DNA from: Pseudisothecium myosuroides
Lineage: Eukaryota > Streptophyta > Bryopsida > Hypnales > Lembophyllaceae
Length of the DNA: 64,000 nt
NCBI GenBank assembly: GCA_951799445.1
Contig: OX637292.1
Location: forward strand, 10,295,296 to 10,359,295
Direction: 5' to 3'
How positions within the stretch are numbered: the first letter of the stretch is position 1; every line of letters begins with the position of its first letter. Of the stretch, positions 54,990 to 64,000 are shown piece by piece. Made by a program: the position numbers and the translations under genes. Under the pieces are notes generated by a model that was not told where the DNA came from, ran no database searches, and saw nothing but the letters and a program-made list of their open reading frames with translations.

Positions 54990-57240
54990 GCACGCGCAGA
55001 CTCCTTTACAATAATACACCTACTCTTAACTGTTCCTAACGACACATGAGAATCCAGCACTCTCCTGCACCCTCACTAGAGATAAATAATTATAAAAAGA
55101 ATGAAATAATTATGTTACTCAAACCTGTTTCCCGTGCAAATCTACCTTTTTGTTGACACGAAGTGCTAAAGGTGCAAAAGTCAGACCGAAATAAACCTTA
55201 TAAAAACCTCTACAGCGTTGTCCCTAAAATTCCAGCCCTAAACCTGAAGACATGCTCCTAATCGATGCTCCTTCCAAAAAAGAACAGGAACAACTTTCAG
55301 ACGTCTGGTTTACCCTAAGGGCAGAAGCTCCTATCTTCAAGAATATATGACAATGCGTGACTTAAATGTCGCAACCCGGTTCCACAAAGGTACTCAAAAC
55401 TTAATCCGTCGATGAAATAATGGCAACACTCCAAGACTTATTGCATAGCTCGTGTCGTCAATTCCAATGACGAGCCTCTCAATCTCCGCCTTCTCCATTT
55501 CTCGGATTTTGTGGATTCAAAACTTTGAGCTATGAAAGCTACGTCGGATTGCTCGGTATGAATTTCCAGCTTAAAGCAGCTAGCAAACGTTTCCGAGTCC
55601 ATAAGAAACTCAAGCAACTCGAAACTTTGAGCGCTTAACCCCAGCTGCGGTTCCAATCATCAGCACTCGTAAACAGCAGCACCATCCAAAGCCGCTCGAA
55701 AAGACAAAATACAAGAGAGCTGATTTGGAAGAAAGAATGCCTTCCTCGGTCTGTTCCAAGAGAACAAAAAACAAAATTCCGCGCTCGTCCGTAGTGCGTA
55801 CTCTACTGCAAAAACTTCAACGAGACACAATGTAGTCACGATTGCTGAGCATAAATTTCCAGCTTAAGGCCGCGAGTAAACGGTCCGTGGCCATGCAGGT
55901 TGAGGAATCAGAATTTCTCGCACTTAATTTTCAGCTGCGGTGCCAATCCCAGCCTAATACATGTTTTCCACCAGTCAGGTCGGATTCGAAGCGTTTGAAT
56001 AGAAAATTCACGAGACCTGATCTTGGAAGAAACAATAACGCCTCCGCTGCTCTAAACAAAAGCCTGCGATCCTGGAGAATATCAAAATCCTCTCCTCGCA
56101 TGATTTTAATCGCTCATCCGAAATGACAGGTACTCGCTCCCTCTTCCCCTGAGTACACCAAAACAACCGCAAGAAAGAATTCCGACAGGTCACTTCCAAT
56201 CACCAAGACCTAGAATTGCACTCACACGTCATGACCCGAGCAAAGACACTCCCGAGAAAAAAATTAATAAAACTACAAAGAACCGCTCCTCCACCTCCTC
56301 CTCCTCTTTTTTTTCTCTCTCTCTCTCTCTCTTTCTCAATCCTTCACAGCGCACAAGCACAGCTCCTCACACACACTCCATCCCTTTCACCACACTCTTC
56401 TCCAAGAAACCGAGCACGATAAAGAACCGAACACTCGACTCAGCCCGGATCATCGCTTCAACCACACACAAACCGCCATAATTACAAACAAGTGCGCAAC
56501 AACCAAAGCTGCATAAATTCTCTCCAGCGAATCAACAGTCGCTCGTGTTCGATGTCCTGGTGGTCCTGGTGGCCCCGGCGTCCGTCCAGGGCGCCAGGCC
56601 AGCAGCAGCAGCCGCAGTAGCAGCAGCAGAAGCAGAAGCAGACGCAGCAGCAGCAGCAGCGCCGAACTGAAGCGTGAGTTACAAACTACTCGTCTCTTCC
56701 GTGCCGAGGCTCAAGCGCGCGAGCACACACACCACTCTGCCTGGCTTTGCTTTGCGTTCCGTCTTTTTTTTTTCGTTTGACGTGCGCTTTTCCGGCCCTG
56801 CTGCTGGGTGCCAGATTCGGCTGGTGCCGCCACAGACCGGCACTGGCTGATCGTTGCCAGCAGACAGACGGCAGCGAGGGGAGTGACGCTCCAACTGAAA
56901 AAACCTCGGGAAAAACAACAGCAGCAGCAGCAGCAGCAGGCGGGGGAGGGGAGGGGAGGGGCAAGAAAAAAAGAGCTTGGGCAAATTTCGGCTTAGGGCT
57001 GGCTATGGCGGGCAGCGACGGGGAGGGTGCTGCGACGGACGGACGGTCATCGGACGACTCCCCGAGTCCCTGCTTTGCTTGCTCTGGCGAGATGAGCCTT
57101 TCATTCGTCGTTGTGGATGAATGTGGAGCGGTTTGGGAGTAAATTTGGACGAATGTGAGAGTCAATCGTTCCGTTCGTTTCTCTGTCGCGCTTCCCGACT
57201 TGGTTGGGCAGCAGAGAGTCAGTTGTGACTTGTGACTCAC
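54990..57240 (-). promoter_or_regulatory. upstream/5' leader region of the oxygenase-like gene
   Basis: GC-richer than the flanks. It holds a CT tract (about 56306-56335), a CAG/CAA-rich tract (about 56598-56668) and a second CAG run (about 56920-56940). Such triplet-rich sequence is common in bryophyte 5' leaders. Open frames of 130-184 codons on both strands across 56686-57240 overlap each other and are mostly low-complexity. No protein is claimed. Transcription start not located. Confidence 0.4.
56598..56668. repeat. CAG/CAA-type triplet tract
   Basis: AGC/GCA triplets interrupted by CCG, TAG, GAA and GAC variants; 15-20 triplets in all. Confidence 0.85.
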
Positions 57241-57284
57241 GAACTCCCGGTAGTGAGGTGCCGGAAGTGCCTATTATTATCCAT

Positions 57285-57934
57285 TTAACCCCTAAATGCC
57301 TAAGGTCTTTTTTGAGCTTCTTGGAATTTGCTCTAAATTGAACAAAAAGACAACATTTTGATAATTTATGTCAATTTTTTTTTAATTGTAACCATACAAA
57401 TTCAAACGAAACATATTGGAGATTGCATGGGAAAAGAAAACACACTTATAGATTGAAAGATTATAATGTTTGATTTCGTGGAGGTGTTCAATCTGTGAAA
57501 GTGATTTGAAGTTTTTCAGTCCTCTTTTCACATGACAAATCTAAGAAATTTGTCACCAAAAGAATATGAGGTTAAAGGGCATAACATGCATAGCCCCGAT
57601 CAATTTATGACTTCTCACAATCTACTCTATAATTTTTCTTAAATAAAATTCTAATGTCATTTTTTCTCCAAGATCCAGTGTATATGAGGCTCATTTCCAA
57701 GAGCCCTCAACACTAAAAAAAATCAAGATTTGCAATGGACACCCTTGCATAAAATCTTGAATAGAAAAATTATAATCATTCATTTTGAAAACCAAATTTT
57801 TGATGCTAAAACTAGACTTCAAAAAGAATTTTTCAAAATGACAAGTGGCTAAGAATAGTAACTTGGTTAGCTTTTATTTAACTTCAAAGTATTGTTGACA
57901 CCAAAATTTGGTGCCTCAAGCATTTAGGGGTTAA
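57285..57934. mobile_element. TTAA-ended element, medium class (copy 8)
   Basis: 650 bp; TTAA at 57285-57288 and 57931-57934; ends TTAACCCCTAAATGCCTAAG and CTCAAGCATTTAGGGGTTAA. It matches 48868-49522 along its full length with scattered substitutions. Inserted just upstream of the oxygenase-like gene's leader region. Confidence 0.92.
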
Positions 57935-58245
57935 GCAATCTCACACACTTCTATACAGAATCAACATATGAGACTATTTTAACACATTGGCAATTGAAAA
58001 TCATGAATCTTCTCCAAAAACAATTGTAAGTCTCTAAATTTGTATAAATATACTATAATTTTTTGATACTCAACTTCATGGTGTATCTTAAACCGTTTTC
58101 TCCATTCACGTACACATTCACACAACATTTTTGACTACTTGTATCTAGATATTTTTAAGATTGGATTACAATTCAAGTTGGTTTCAGGACTTCCACCTTA
58201 TTATGCACACTTAGGTAACTACACCTAATTCCTTTAAAATAAGCA

Positions 58246-58893
58246 ATCGAGCAATGTTTCTATTACTAAATTTTTTGGATTTTGTAATGGATTTAGTTGG
58301 ACATCAAAGGAATATTCTAGATTTTCTAGCAATGAGAATGTTGGGTAGGGAATTGGGGGCTTTCAAGCTTTCCCATTTGTGAAATAGGGAGCTATCCATA
58401 GCACCAACCACAAAGGACTAGAGGAGCATCTCCTTAACCCATGTGCAGTAGAGGGGACGTTTTTCAGACGCTCAAGACCTCGATTCTCAGAAAATCATGT
58501 TGATCAAAACTTATAGTCTCAAAATCCGCACGGTGAATCCTCCTGAAAATTGCTGAAAATTACACACACCACCAAGTTGGTTGCAAATTGAAACAGTGAA
58601 AACTTCCGTAACCAAGTACCGTTGAAGTTATTCCGTCTCCTCCGGAAAGGGGAAGGAAAGCTACTCACTTTTGTTGTCCGCTCTATGACGCACAGGAGTT
58701 ACGCAATTGAGCATTGTTCCTATTATCAAATTTCTTGGGTTTTAAAAATGGATCGTCAAAAGAGTACTCTATATAGTTTCTTCTAGTATTCTAACATTCA
58801 GAATGTTGGCTGGGGGGCTTTCCCATTCCTCAGTTGAATGGGCAGTTGTCGGTAGCACCAACCCCACGGAGGATTGGAGGAGCATCTTCTTCT
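58246..58893. repeat. diverged direct duplication, ~190-bp unit
   Basis: 58246-58436 and 58706-58893 share GAGCANTGTTNCTATTANNA, AGAATGTTGG, GGGGGCTTTC, TAGCACCAAC and GAGGAGCATCT in order, about 460 bp apart. It may be a tandem segment of one older element. No coding sense. Confidence 0.7.
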
Positions 58894-59190
58894 TATGCAA
58901 GAAAGAGACGGGGATGATAATTCAAGTGAGAGAGGTCCGCATCCAAATTTTGTTGCTATTACCCAAACCCAAGAGGACGGACAGTCAGGCCAATAAGTTC
59001 ACTACAACTTAACTTACTAGTACCAACCAACCCCCATGCACACATTGCGCATTCGGAAAGCATCCCACGGCCAAGGGCGCACAGGCAATCAGTAGTTCCT
59101 TACGACAAGGTTAGGGCCCAGTGAGGCATTCATCATTCTTTTTGAGGGCAAAATAGCACCAGCTTTCAAAAAAAAATTCCGTCTAGGTAG

Positions 59191-59910
59191 ACTAAGGTAG
59201 ATATACCATAAACCGTTATACTCCCCTCTGTCCCACTAAAAACCTCCAAATCAAGCACAATTTCTGTCCCACTGAAAAGCTCCGTTTTTAGATTTCAATT
59301 GTTGGGTTAAGTGTTGGCCGTGTTGAATGACCTCGTGGGGGCAAGTCAAGTGATTAGGGAGCATTCTTCGCCAAGAAAGCTTGGCCTTGCCCATATGAGA
59401 CACTTTGTACTCGTTGTGCTTCCTTAGATAGTAGTATTGATAATGGATTTGGTGACCACTTCGACACTTTGAAGAGCTGTTCTTGAAGTGGTGTAGGGCT
59501 CTTTGTTGTGGATATTTAGGTTGTAGTAGATGTTTCTAGAATCCCAATGTTGCTACCAACATTTAAATCATCACAAATGATGGAGTTGGCAGCGTTTACA
59601 AATTTTGTCAAAAATGATACTTTCCGCATGGATTTTGGGCGCCTAAATGATGGTGCCTAAGTTGGAGATTTTGCAGAGATCTAAAGGATGGGTTGCTAGT
59701 TTTCAAATGCATGTATCCCTATCAAAAAGACTAAAAATGTAGTTGATCCCTTGTGGGGAAGCTTTTTGGAGTTTTTTAGTGGGACAGAGGGAGTAATACC
59801 TTAAATGGTTATAATGTACCTGGTCTTGTCATTTTTGCCTTGAAATGTTATGAACATGTACATTGTAACCATTTAAGATACTATAATGGTTTATGGTATT
59901 TCTACCTTAT
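59191..59910. mobile_element. CTAAGGTAG-family MITE split by a nested element (copy D)
   Basis: The left piece ACTAAGGTAGATATACCATA (59191 on) pairs in inverted orientation with the right end ...TATGGTATTTCTACCTTAT (to 59910). The Stowaway-like element at 59221-59793 interrupts it after 30 bp. Confidence 0.75.
59221..59793. mobile_element. Stowaway/Mariner-like element, 573 bp
   Basis: The left end CTCCCCTCTGTCCCACTAAA and right end TTTAGTGGGACAGAGGGAG are inverted repeats of the CTCCCTCYGT type, flanked by TA (59219-59220 and 59794-59795). This is the signature of Stowaway elements moved by Mariner transposases. No transposase inside. Confidence 0.92.
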
Positions 59911-60032
59911 ATAAGCCTATGAAAAAGTGGAGGAGAATGCAATTATTTTTAGCTAGATTTTACAGAAAATTTATTTGAATCTAAATAATTATATTACGTG
60001 AGTACGTAGTTCATTTTCACTCCCAATTGAAC

Positions 60033-60313
60033 ACTAAGGTAGGTACACCCAAAACCGCCACTTTTTGATACTGAGCTTGTTTACTGTTATCAGATTGGTC
60101 AAAATTTTCATATTGTTCTTGTTGGCAAGTGAAAGGAGGTTCTAACACATTAGAGAACGTGGCATTTGAATATTGTATGCAAAAGTTATTAAGGAATAAA
60201 GTTTGGTTCTAAAAGCGTTTCTTCCACATAGGTACAAAATTGATTTTGGAAATGTACACAAAGTAAAGATGACGGTTTTAGATCAATGGCACATCTGGAA
60301 GTACCTACCTTAT
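60033..60313. mobile_element. CTAAGGTAG-family MITE (copy E)
   Basis: Left ACTAAGGTAGGTAC and right GTACCTACCTTAT ends are inverted. A diverged copy lies in intron 2 of the TIR-NBS-LRR gene (3085-3315). Confidence 0.8.
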
Positions 60314-61012
60314 ATAAAAGTAATTGGCGTCTTTATTTGGACAATTTTAGGAGGGCCAGGGTGAACCAACCTTCTTGCTTGTCCTCCCGAAGTCCTTGGC
60401 TTCTTTCCCTTGCAATCGGAGGTCTCGGAGTCCTTGACTTCTAGCTAATTTGGGACCTCTGATTGCAAGTGTGAATTCGAAATTTCCAAATTTTATCATG
60501 CATGGCAAAGGAAAAGGTCATGTGTTTTTTCCAGGGGTAAAATCAGGAACAAGGGAGGGTGGTGGTTCATCCTGACCTTTTAGGAGTAGTTAACTTACTC
60601 CTTTAATTTTTCCAATTGGTGTGGAAAAATAACCTACCAAAGTTGCACTATTTAGAGAATGTTTAGATTAGGAATAATAAAATATTATTGTATTGTACTA
60701 GTTTTCAAGTAAAATAAAATAAAATAGATTTAATTACAAAAACGGTACTAATGACATTAGAATTGCAATGATAATAATGTTGAGCCCTCGCTAATTGGAT
60801 TAATTTTGGTACACGAAAAAGTTGGAAGGAATTTCACTAACTATGCAAAATTTGAAGGAATTAGTAGCTTGAACTATATTTTTGGAGTCACAAACCCCAA
60901 CAAATAACAAAACATGAAAAAATCATCAAATCCACTATACAAGGCTAAACCTCTATAGCAATAACGTTAGCTTTTCAAGTAAGGACGTCTTCATATGTTT
61001 CATTGCAGCTAT
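60314..61012. other. AT-rich intergenic DNA
   Basis: Nothing recognised beyond a short inverted block (GAAGTCCTTGGCTTC near 60389; CTCGGAGTCCTTGACTTCTA near 60424). Confidence 0.4.
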
Positions 61013-61160
61013 ACTAGTAGAAAAATTATTTTTTCTGTTGTTTTGGTCGTGTTGATCCAGTCAAAATCTGACAGAAATCTCTTGATTTCAACAGATTTCT
61101 GTCAGATTTTGACCGGATCAACGCGACCAAAACAACAGAAAAAATAAATTTTCTACTAGT
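61013..61160. mobile_element. 148-bp hairpin MITE
   Basis: ACTAGTAGAAAA at the left and TTTTCTACTAGT at the right. Arms of about 65 bp are almost perfectly complementary (TCTGTTGTTTTGGTCG, AAAATCTGACAGAAATCT) around a short loop. TA at both edges may be the target duplication, which would suggest a Tc1/Mariner-type origin. Confidence 0.85.
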
Positions 61161-61474
61161 AATTGTAACTTGTGTCAATGCCAAGCCATCTCCTTCAATC
61201 TAAAGTAAAGTTTTTATTTTCATTTTTCGGGAGTAGTACAAGCAATCTTCTCTAGGGCTATGAAGCTTTTCACATCCATAGACTTGGATGATACATGCAA
61301 AATGTGGATGATAATTCATTTGTTCTTTCACAATGCATGTACATTATTCCAAAATGGAGCAATACTCCCTAAAATTTTTGTAGCAATTTTACAATTTCAT
61401 CCATTACAAAAAATGGTCAAATATTTCCTTTAAAAAATTTGTATCTAGATACTAAATCACTTAAGAAAATAGGA

Positions 61475-62880
61475 GTAGTCACGGCTTGTTCACCTCGACA
61501 GTGTTCAATGGATATTGAAGTCGCGGCGGCGTAGGGTTAGCCTCCTGTTGCTGGAAAATTCTTAGGGTGTCATTGTTTGTTCACCTCAAGTATTCACCTC
61601 CGGAGGTGAAGATTGGAAGTGCGCAAGCAATAGCACGCTAAGAATATTTGTTTGTTCTCTTAACTTTCACTTTTGAACTCCTACGTTGACCTTTGGACTT
61701 CCAGTTTCACATTGGTTCTCATTTTAACCCCTAAAAGACTAGCTTGCTATTTTTAGCAACATAGCAATTTTGGGCAGGGACATGTGATTAGAGATTTTCA
61801 TATTTTAAGCTGAAATTTTAATAGAATGTGGGGACGAGGAATATCTTTCATGTGCACTAAATTTCATGACATTTCAAAATAGGAGTCAAAAGTTATGGCC
61901 TAATATGTTACTTTTTTCACTGAGCGGGCAGTCCGGGCAGATCTGAAAAAATCACTTTTTTCAAAAATAAAAATTTGAAATTGGTTTTCTAGAGTTATAT
62001 ATACGTGGATAGCCTTAAATCATTCCATTTCAACCAATGAGTAAAAAGTTATGAGGTTTTTTAGTTTGCGGGTAGTTATAGATTTTCTACTCTAAAATAA
62101 ACTTTAAAGTTGTTTATTTAACTCAATTTTTAATATTTTTTGAAAAAAAATAATCATAGGATTTAGGTTGTTTATTACAACATTACAACCATTGGGATTG
62201 ACATTTTTCAATTCCATAATTAAATTCTTAACAATTTAGTATTTTGGATCATTCTCTACTTCTTTCTACTTACTATTTTTTGGTATATGTTGTACAATTC
62301 CAAATGATTTGAAAAATTTTAAGCAAGTAGTCAACTTGTTTAGGAAAAATAATTCAAAGAAGCACCACCATTTTGGACATTTTTTCATACAAATGTGACC
62401 TTGTGAAGTGCAGCTGCCCTGTTTTTTGCAGGAACAAAAAAAGGATTTTTGCCAATTCAAATGCTAATATCTTCCAATCCGCATGGTGGAAAACTCTGAA
62501 ATTTTTTCCACATCTTCTAAAACTAGTTTACTATAAGATCCTACGGTTACATGTGTCAAAAAAAAAAAAAATTCCAAAATTTGGTACTTGTACTAAAAAT
62601 GGCAATTTTTGAGTGTTTTCGGTATAAACATAGTCATGGAGCTTTAGGGGTTAACCGCTACTCCTTTGACTTCTGCTTCCTCGACGTTATCTCTATCCAT
62701 CAAGTCAAGTAACTCCATTATCCATTTTCAACAATCGACTATTTGAGGGTGGTCATAGCTTCTTCAAAAAACGTGGCTTCTCATTGGCTAATTCAAACTC
62801 TCCGCTATTGAATCTCCATTGTTATTTTTTTATTTTTTTTGTGACATTGTTCACACGCGCCTTGAACAAGCCGTGACTAC
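61475..62880. mobile_element. 1.4-kb inverted-repeat element with a nested TTAA element
   Basis: GTAGTCACGGCTTGTTC (61475-61491) recurs exactly in reverse complement at 62864-62880. Inside, CTTGTTCACCTCGACA-type and TTGTTCACACGCGCCTTG motifs extend the similarity. Without the inserted element at 61724-62654 the outer element is about 475 bp. No target duplication or transposase found. Confidence 0.7.
61724..62654. mobile_element. TTAA-ended element, long class (copy 9)
   Basis: 931 bp; TTAA at 61724-61727 and 62651-62654; ends TTAACCCCTAAAAGACTAGC and GGAGCTTTAGGGGTTAA. The interior aligns with 17640-18035 and more loosely with 44185-45105. Non-coding. Confidence 0.88.
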
Positions 62881-63224
62881 CCGTAATCACTGCGGTCAGT
62901 CCAGAGGAGAGTCAACAAATTAAAGCTACTGCCCCCTTCAGTTTGTGTTTTTTTGGCAGGGGGGGACAATTTTCTCAGTGCCGACCGGGCTGGGCAGACC
63001 CGAGCAGGAAGATTCGTTGCCCAAGAAAATCGGGCAGTTGCGGGAGCGGCCACCGAGGCATGACAAGCATGCCGGGGGCTCTCACTGCTCCACTGTTCAC
63101 TGGCGGGCCGGACGGACACGTGCCGGTATCTGTTTACTGACTGAGTGAATTGGACAGAAAAAAGAAGTACTGTACTGGGTTTGTACTGCCCCATGGCAGT
63201 AGTTTTAGTCACTTTTTACAGTTT
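62881..63224. other. GC-rich stretch, function unknown
   Basis: Open on both strands (minus 62877-63212; two plus frames of about 65 codons) but with no recognisable domain. The composition differs sharply from its flanks. Confidence 0.3.
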
Positions 63225-63504
63225 ACTAAGGTAGAAGGTCTATAAATTGCTCATTTAAGAGCTCAAACTGAATTTTGGGGAGGTAAAACGTCTTGAAGTA
63301 GTTTTCAGTAAATTTTTCTTGAAAGACAAGCAGAATTGACATCTAATCCAAGTCGTTTCATGTTTTTTGGAGCTTTGTGGAATTAGTTATGAAAATTTGA
63401 AGTTGAAGAGGCATAGGGCTCTAAAATCGCCCACCTCCTAGAATGTACACTATTTGTACATTGCTGAAGGCTATGAAAAAGCAACATGTACAAATAGTGT
63501 ACAT
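63225..63504. mobile_element. CTAAGGTAGGAGG-family MITE, truncated (copy C)
   Basis: Starts ACTAAGGTAGAAGGTC and aligns with 50620-50880. The right third is missing where the TTAA element at 63505 begins, so that element was probably inserted into it. Confidence 0.78.
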
Positions 63505-64000
63505 TTAACTTCTAAAAGACCGAGGTCTTTTTCCTACCAAAAAACACTGAAAATAGCCATTTCTATAACAAAGAGTAAAAAAAAAATTAATTGTTTTTTT
63601 TTCCACATCTAACCGGAGGATCTTACACCTAACTAGTATAAGAAAGTGTGGAAAAAAATTCAGAATTTTTGACCGCACAAATTGCAAGATATGTGGGTTT
63701 AAAGTGAAAAAACAAGCTTTTTAGCACATTGCGGGACTAGATTTTTTGACTTTGAACATTTTTAACTTAAATTTTTTGCACTAAAGAGTTTTGAGCTTTA
63801 AATCTTTATAGTGGAGAATTGAGTTGAGGATCTAGGGGGAAAAAATAATTCAAAAAATCTTAATTTTCATTCTTTAAAAAATTGTTAAGTGAAAGTAGGT
63901 ACGAGATAGAAGGAAATTTAAAATATTAATATCTTTTAGACGGAATTAAAATGCACTAATCCCAATACACTAAAATTGGTAAATAGTGTTGGCAACACTA
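63505..64000. mobile_element. TTAA-ended element, long class, cut by window edge (copy 10)
   Basis: Begins TTAACTTCTAAAAGACCGAG at 63505 and aligns, in reverse orientation, with 44620-45105 (shared CTAGATTTTTTG, ACTTAAATTTTTTG, CCATTTCTAT blocks). The other end lies outside the window. Confidence 0.85.

Noticed and set aside
56686..57240. 184-codon minus and 131-codon plus frames upstream of the oxygenase-like gene
   Set aside because: They overlap on opposite strands and are dominated by low-complexity triplets. No homology is recognised and no exons continue from them.
62877..63212. 111-codon minus frame as a gene
   Set aside because: GC-rich stretch open on both strands, with no domain, no neighbouring exons and a start without context support.

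Overview
This window looks like nuclear DNA of a land plant. It has intron-rich genes with GT-AG junctions, a TIR-NBS-LRR resistance-type gene, a Val tRNA of plant type, CACTA transposons, and long AT-rich intergenic stretches full of small inverted-repeat elements. The gene style (a divergent NBS domain, a moss-like lipoxygenase fragment, CAG-rich leader sequence) leans towards a bryophyte or other non-seed plant, but the sequence alone does not fix the species.

Three protein genes look intact: a four-exon TIR-NBS-LRR gene (892-5476, +); a 14-exon PHAF1/UPF0183-type gene (42391-47673, +) that joins to 411 codons with every exon phase agreeing; and a five-exon 2-oxoglutarate-oxygenase-like gene (52434-54989, -) whose first iron ligand appears to be lost. 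One tRNA-Val(AAC) lies at 49772-49845.

The middle (about 18266-34127) is a stack of transposons. A long minus-strand transposase-like gene, with zinc fingers at its N-terminus and an RNase H-like core, has been split by a 5.8-kb CACTA element (21151-26929, ACA target duplication). That element carries exon pieces of a chloroplast ClpR-like gene and a lipoxygenase, so it is a Pack-CACTA. A second CACTA element (28134-29369) cuts the same gene further upstream, and a 4.7-kb LTR-like block (29460-34127) abuts it.

The rest is mostly small DNA transposons. The largest group has ends of the form TTAA-CCCNT...ANGGG-TTAA, with at least ten copies in several size classes (about 220, 650, 790 and 920 bp), some nested in each other and one inside an intron. 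TTAA duplications with CCC-starting ends point to piggyBac-like or Kolobok-like mobilisation, which is little described in plants. Other groups are CACTA hairpins, a CTAAGGTAG family (one diverged copy in an intron of the resistance gene), a Stowaway-like element, and single elements with long perfect terminal repeats.

Coding calls rest on translated motifs, splice signals and phase agreement. All repeat families were aligned by eye within this window only.
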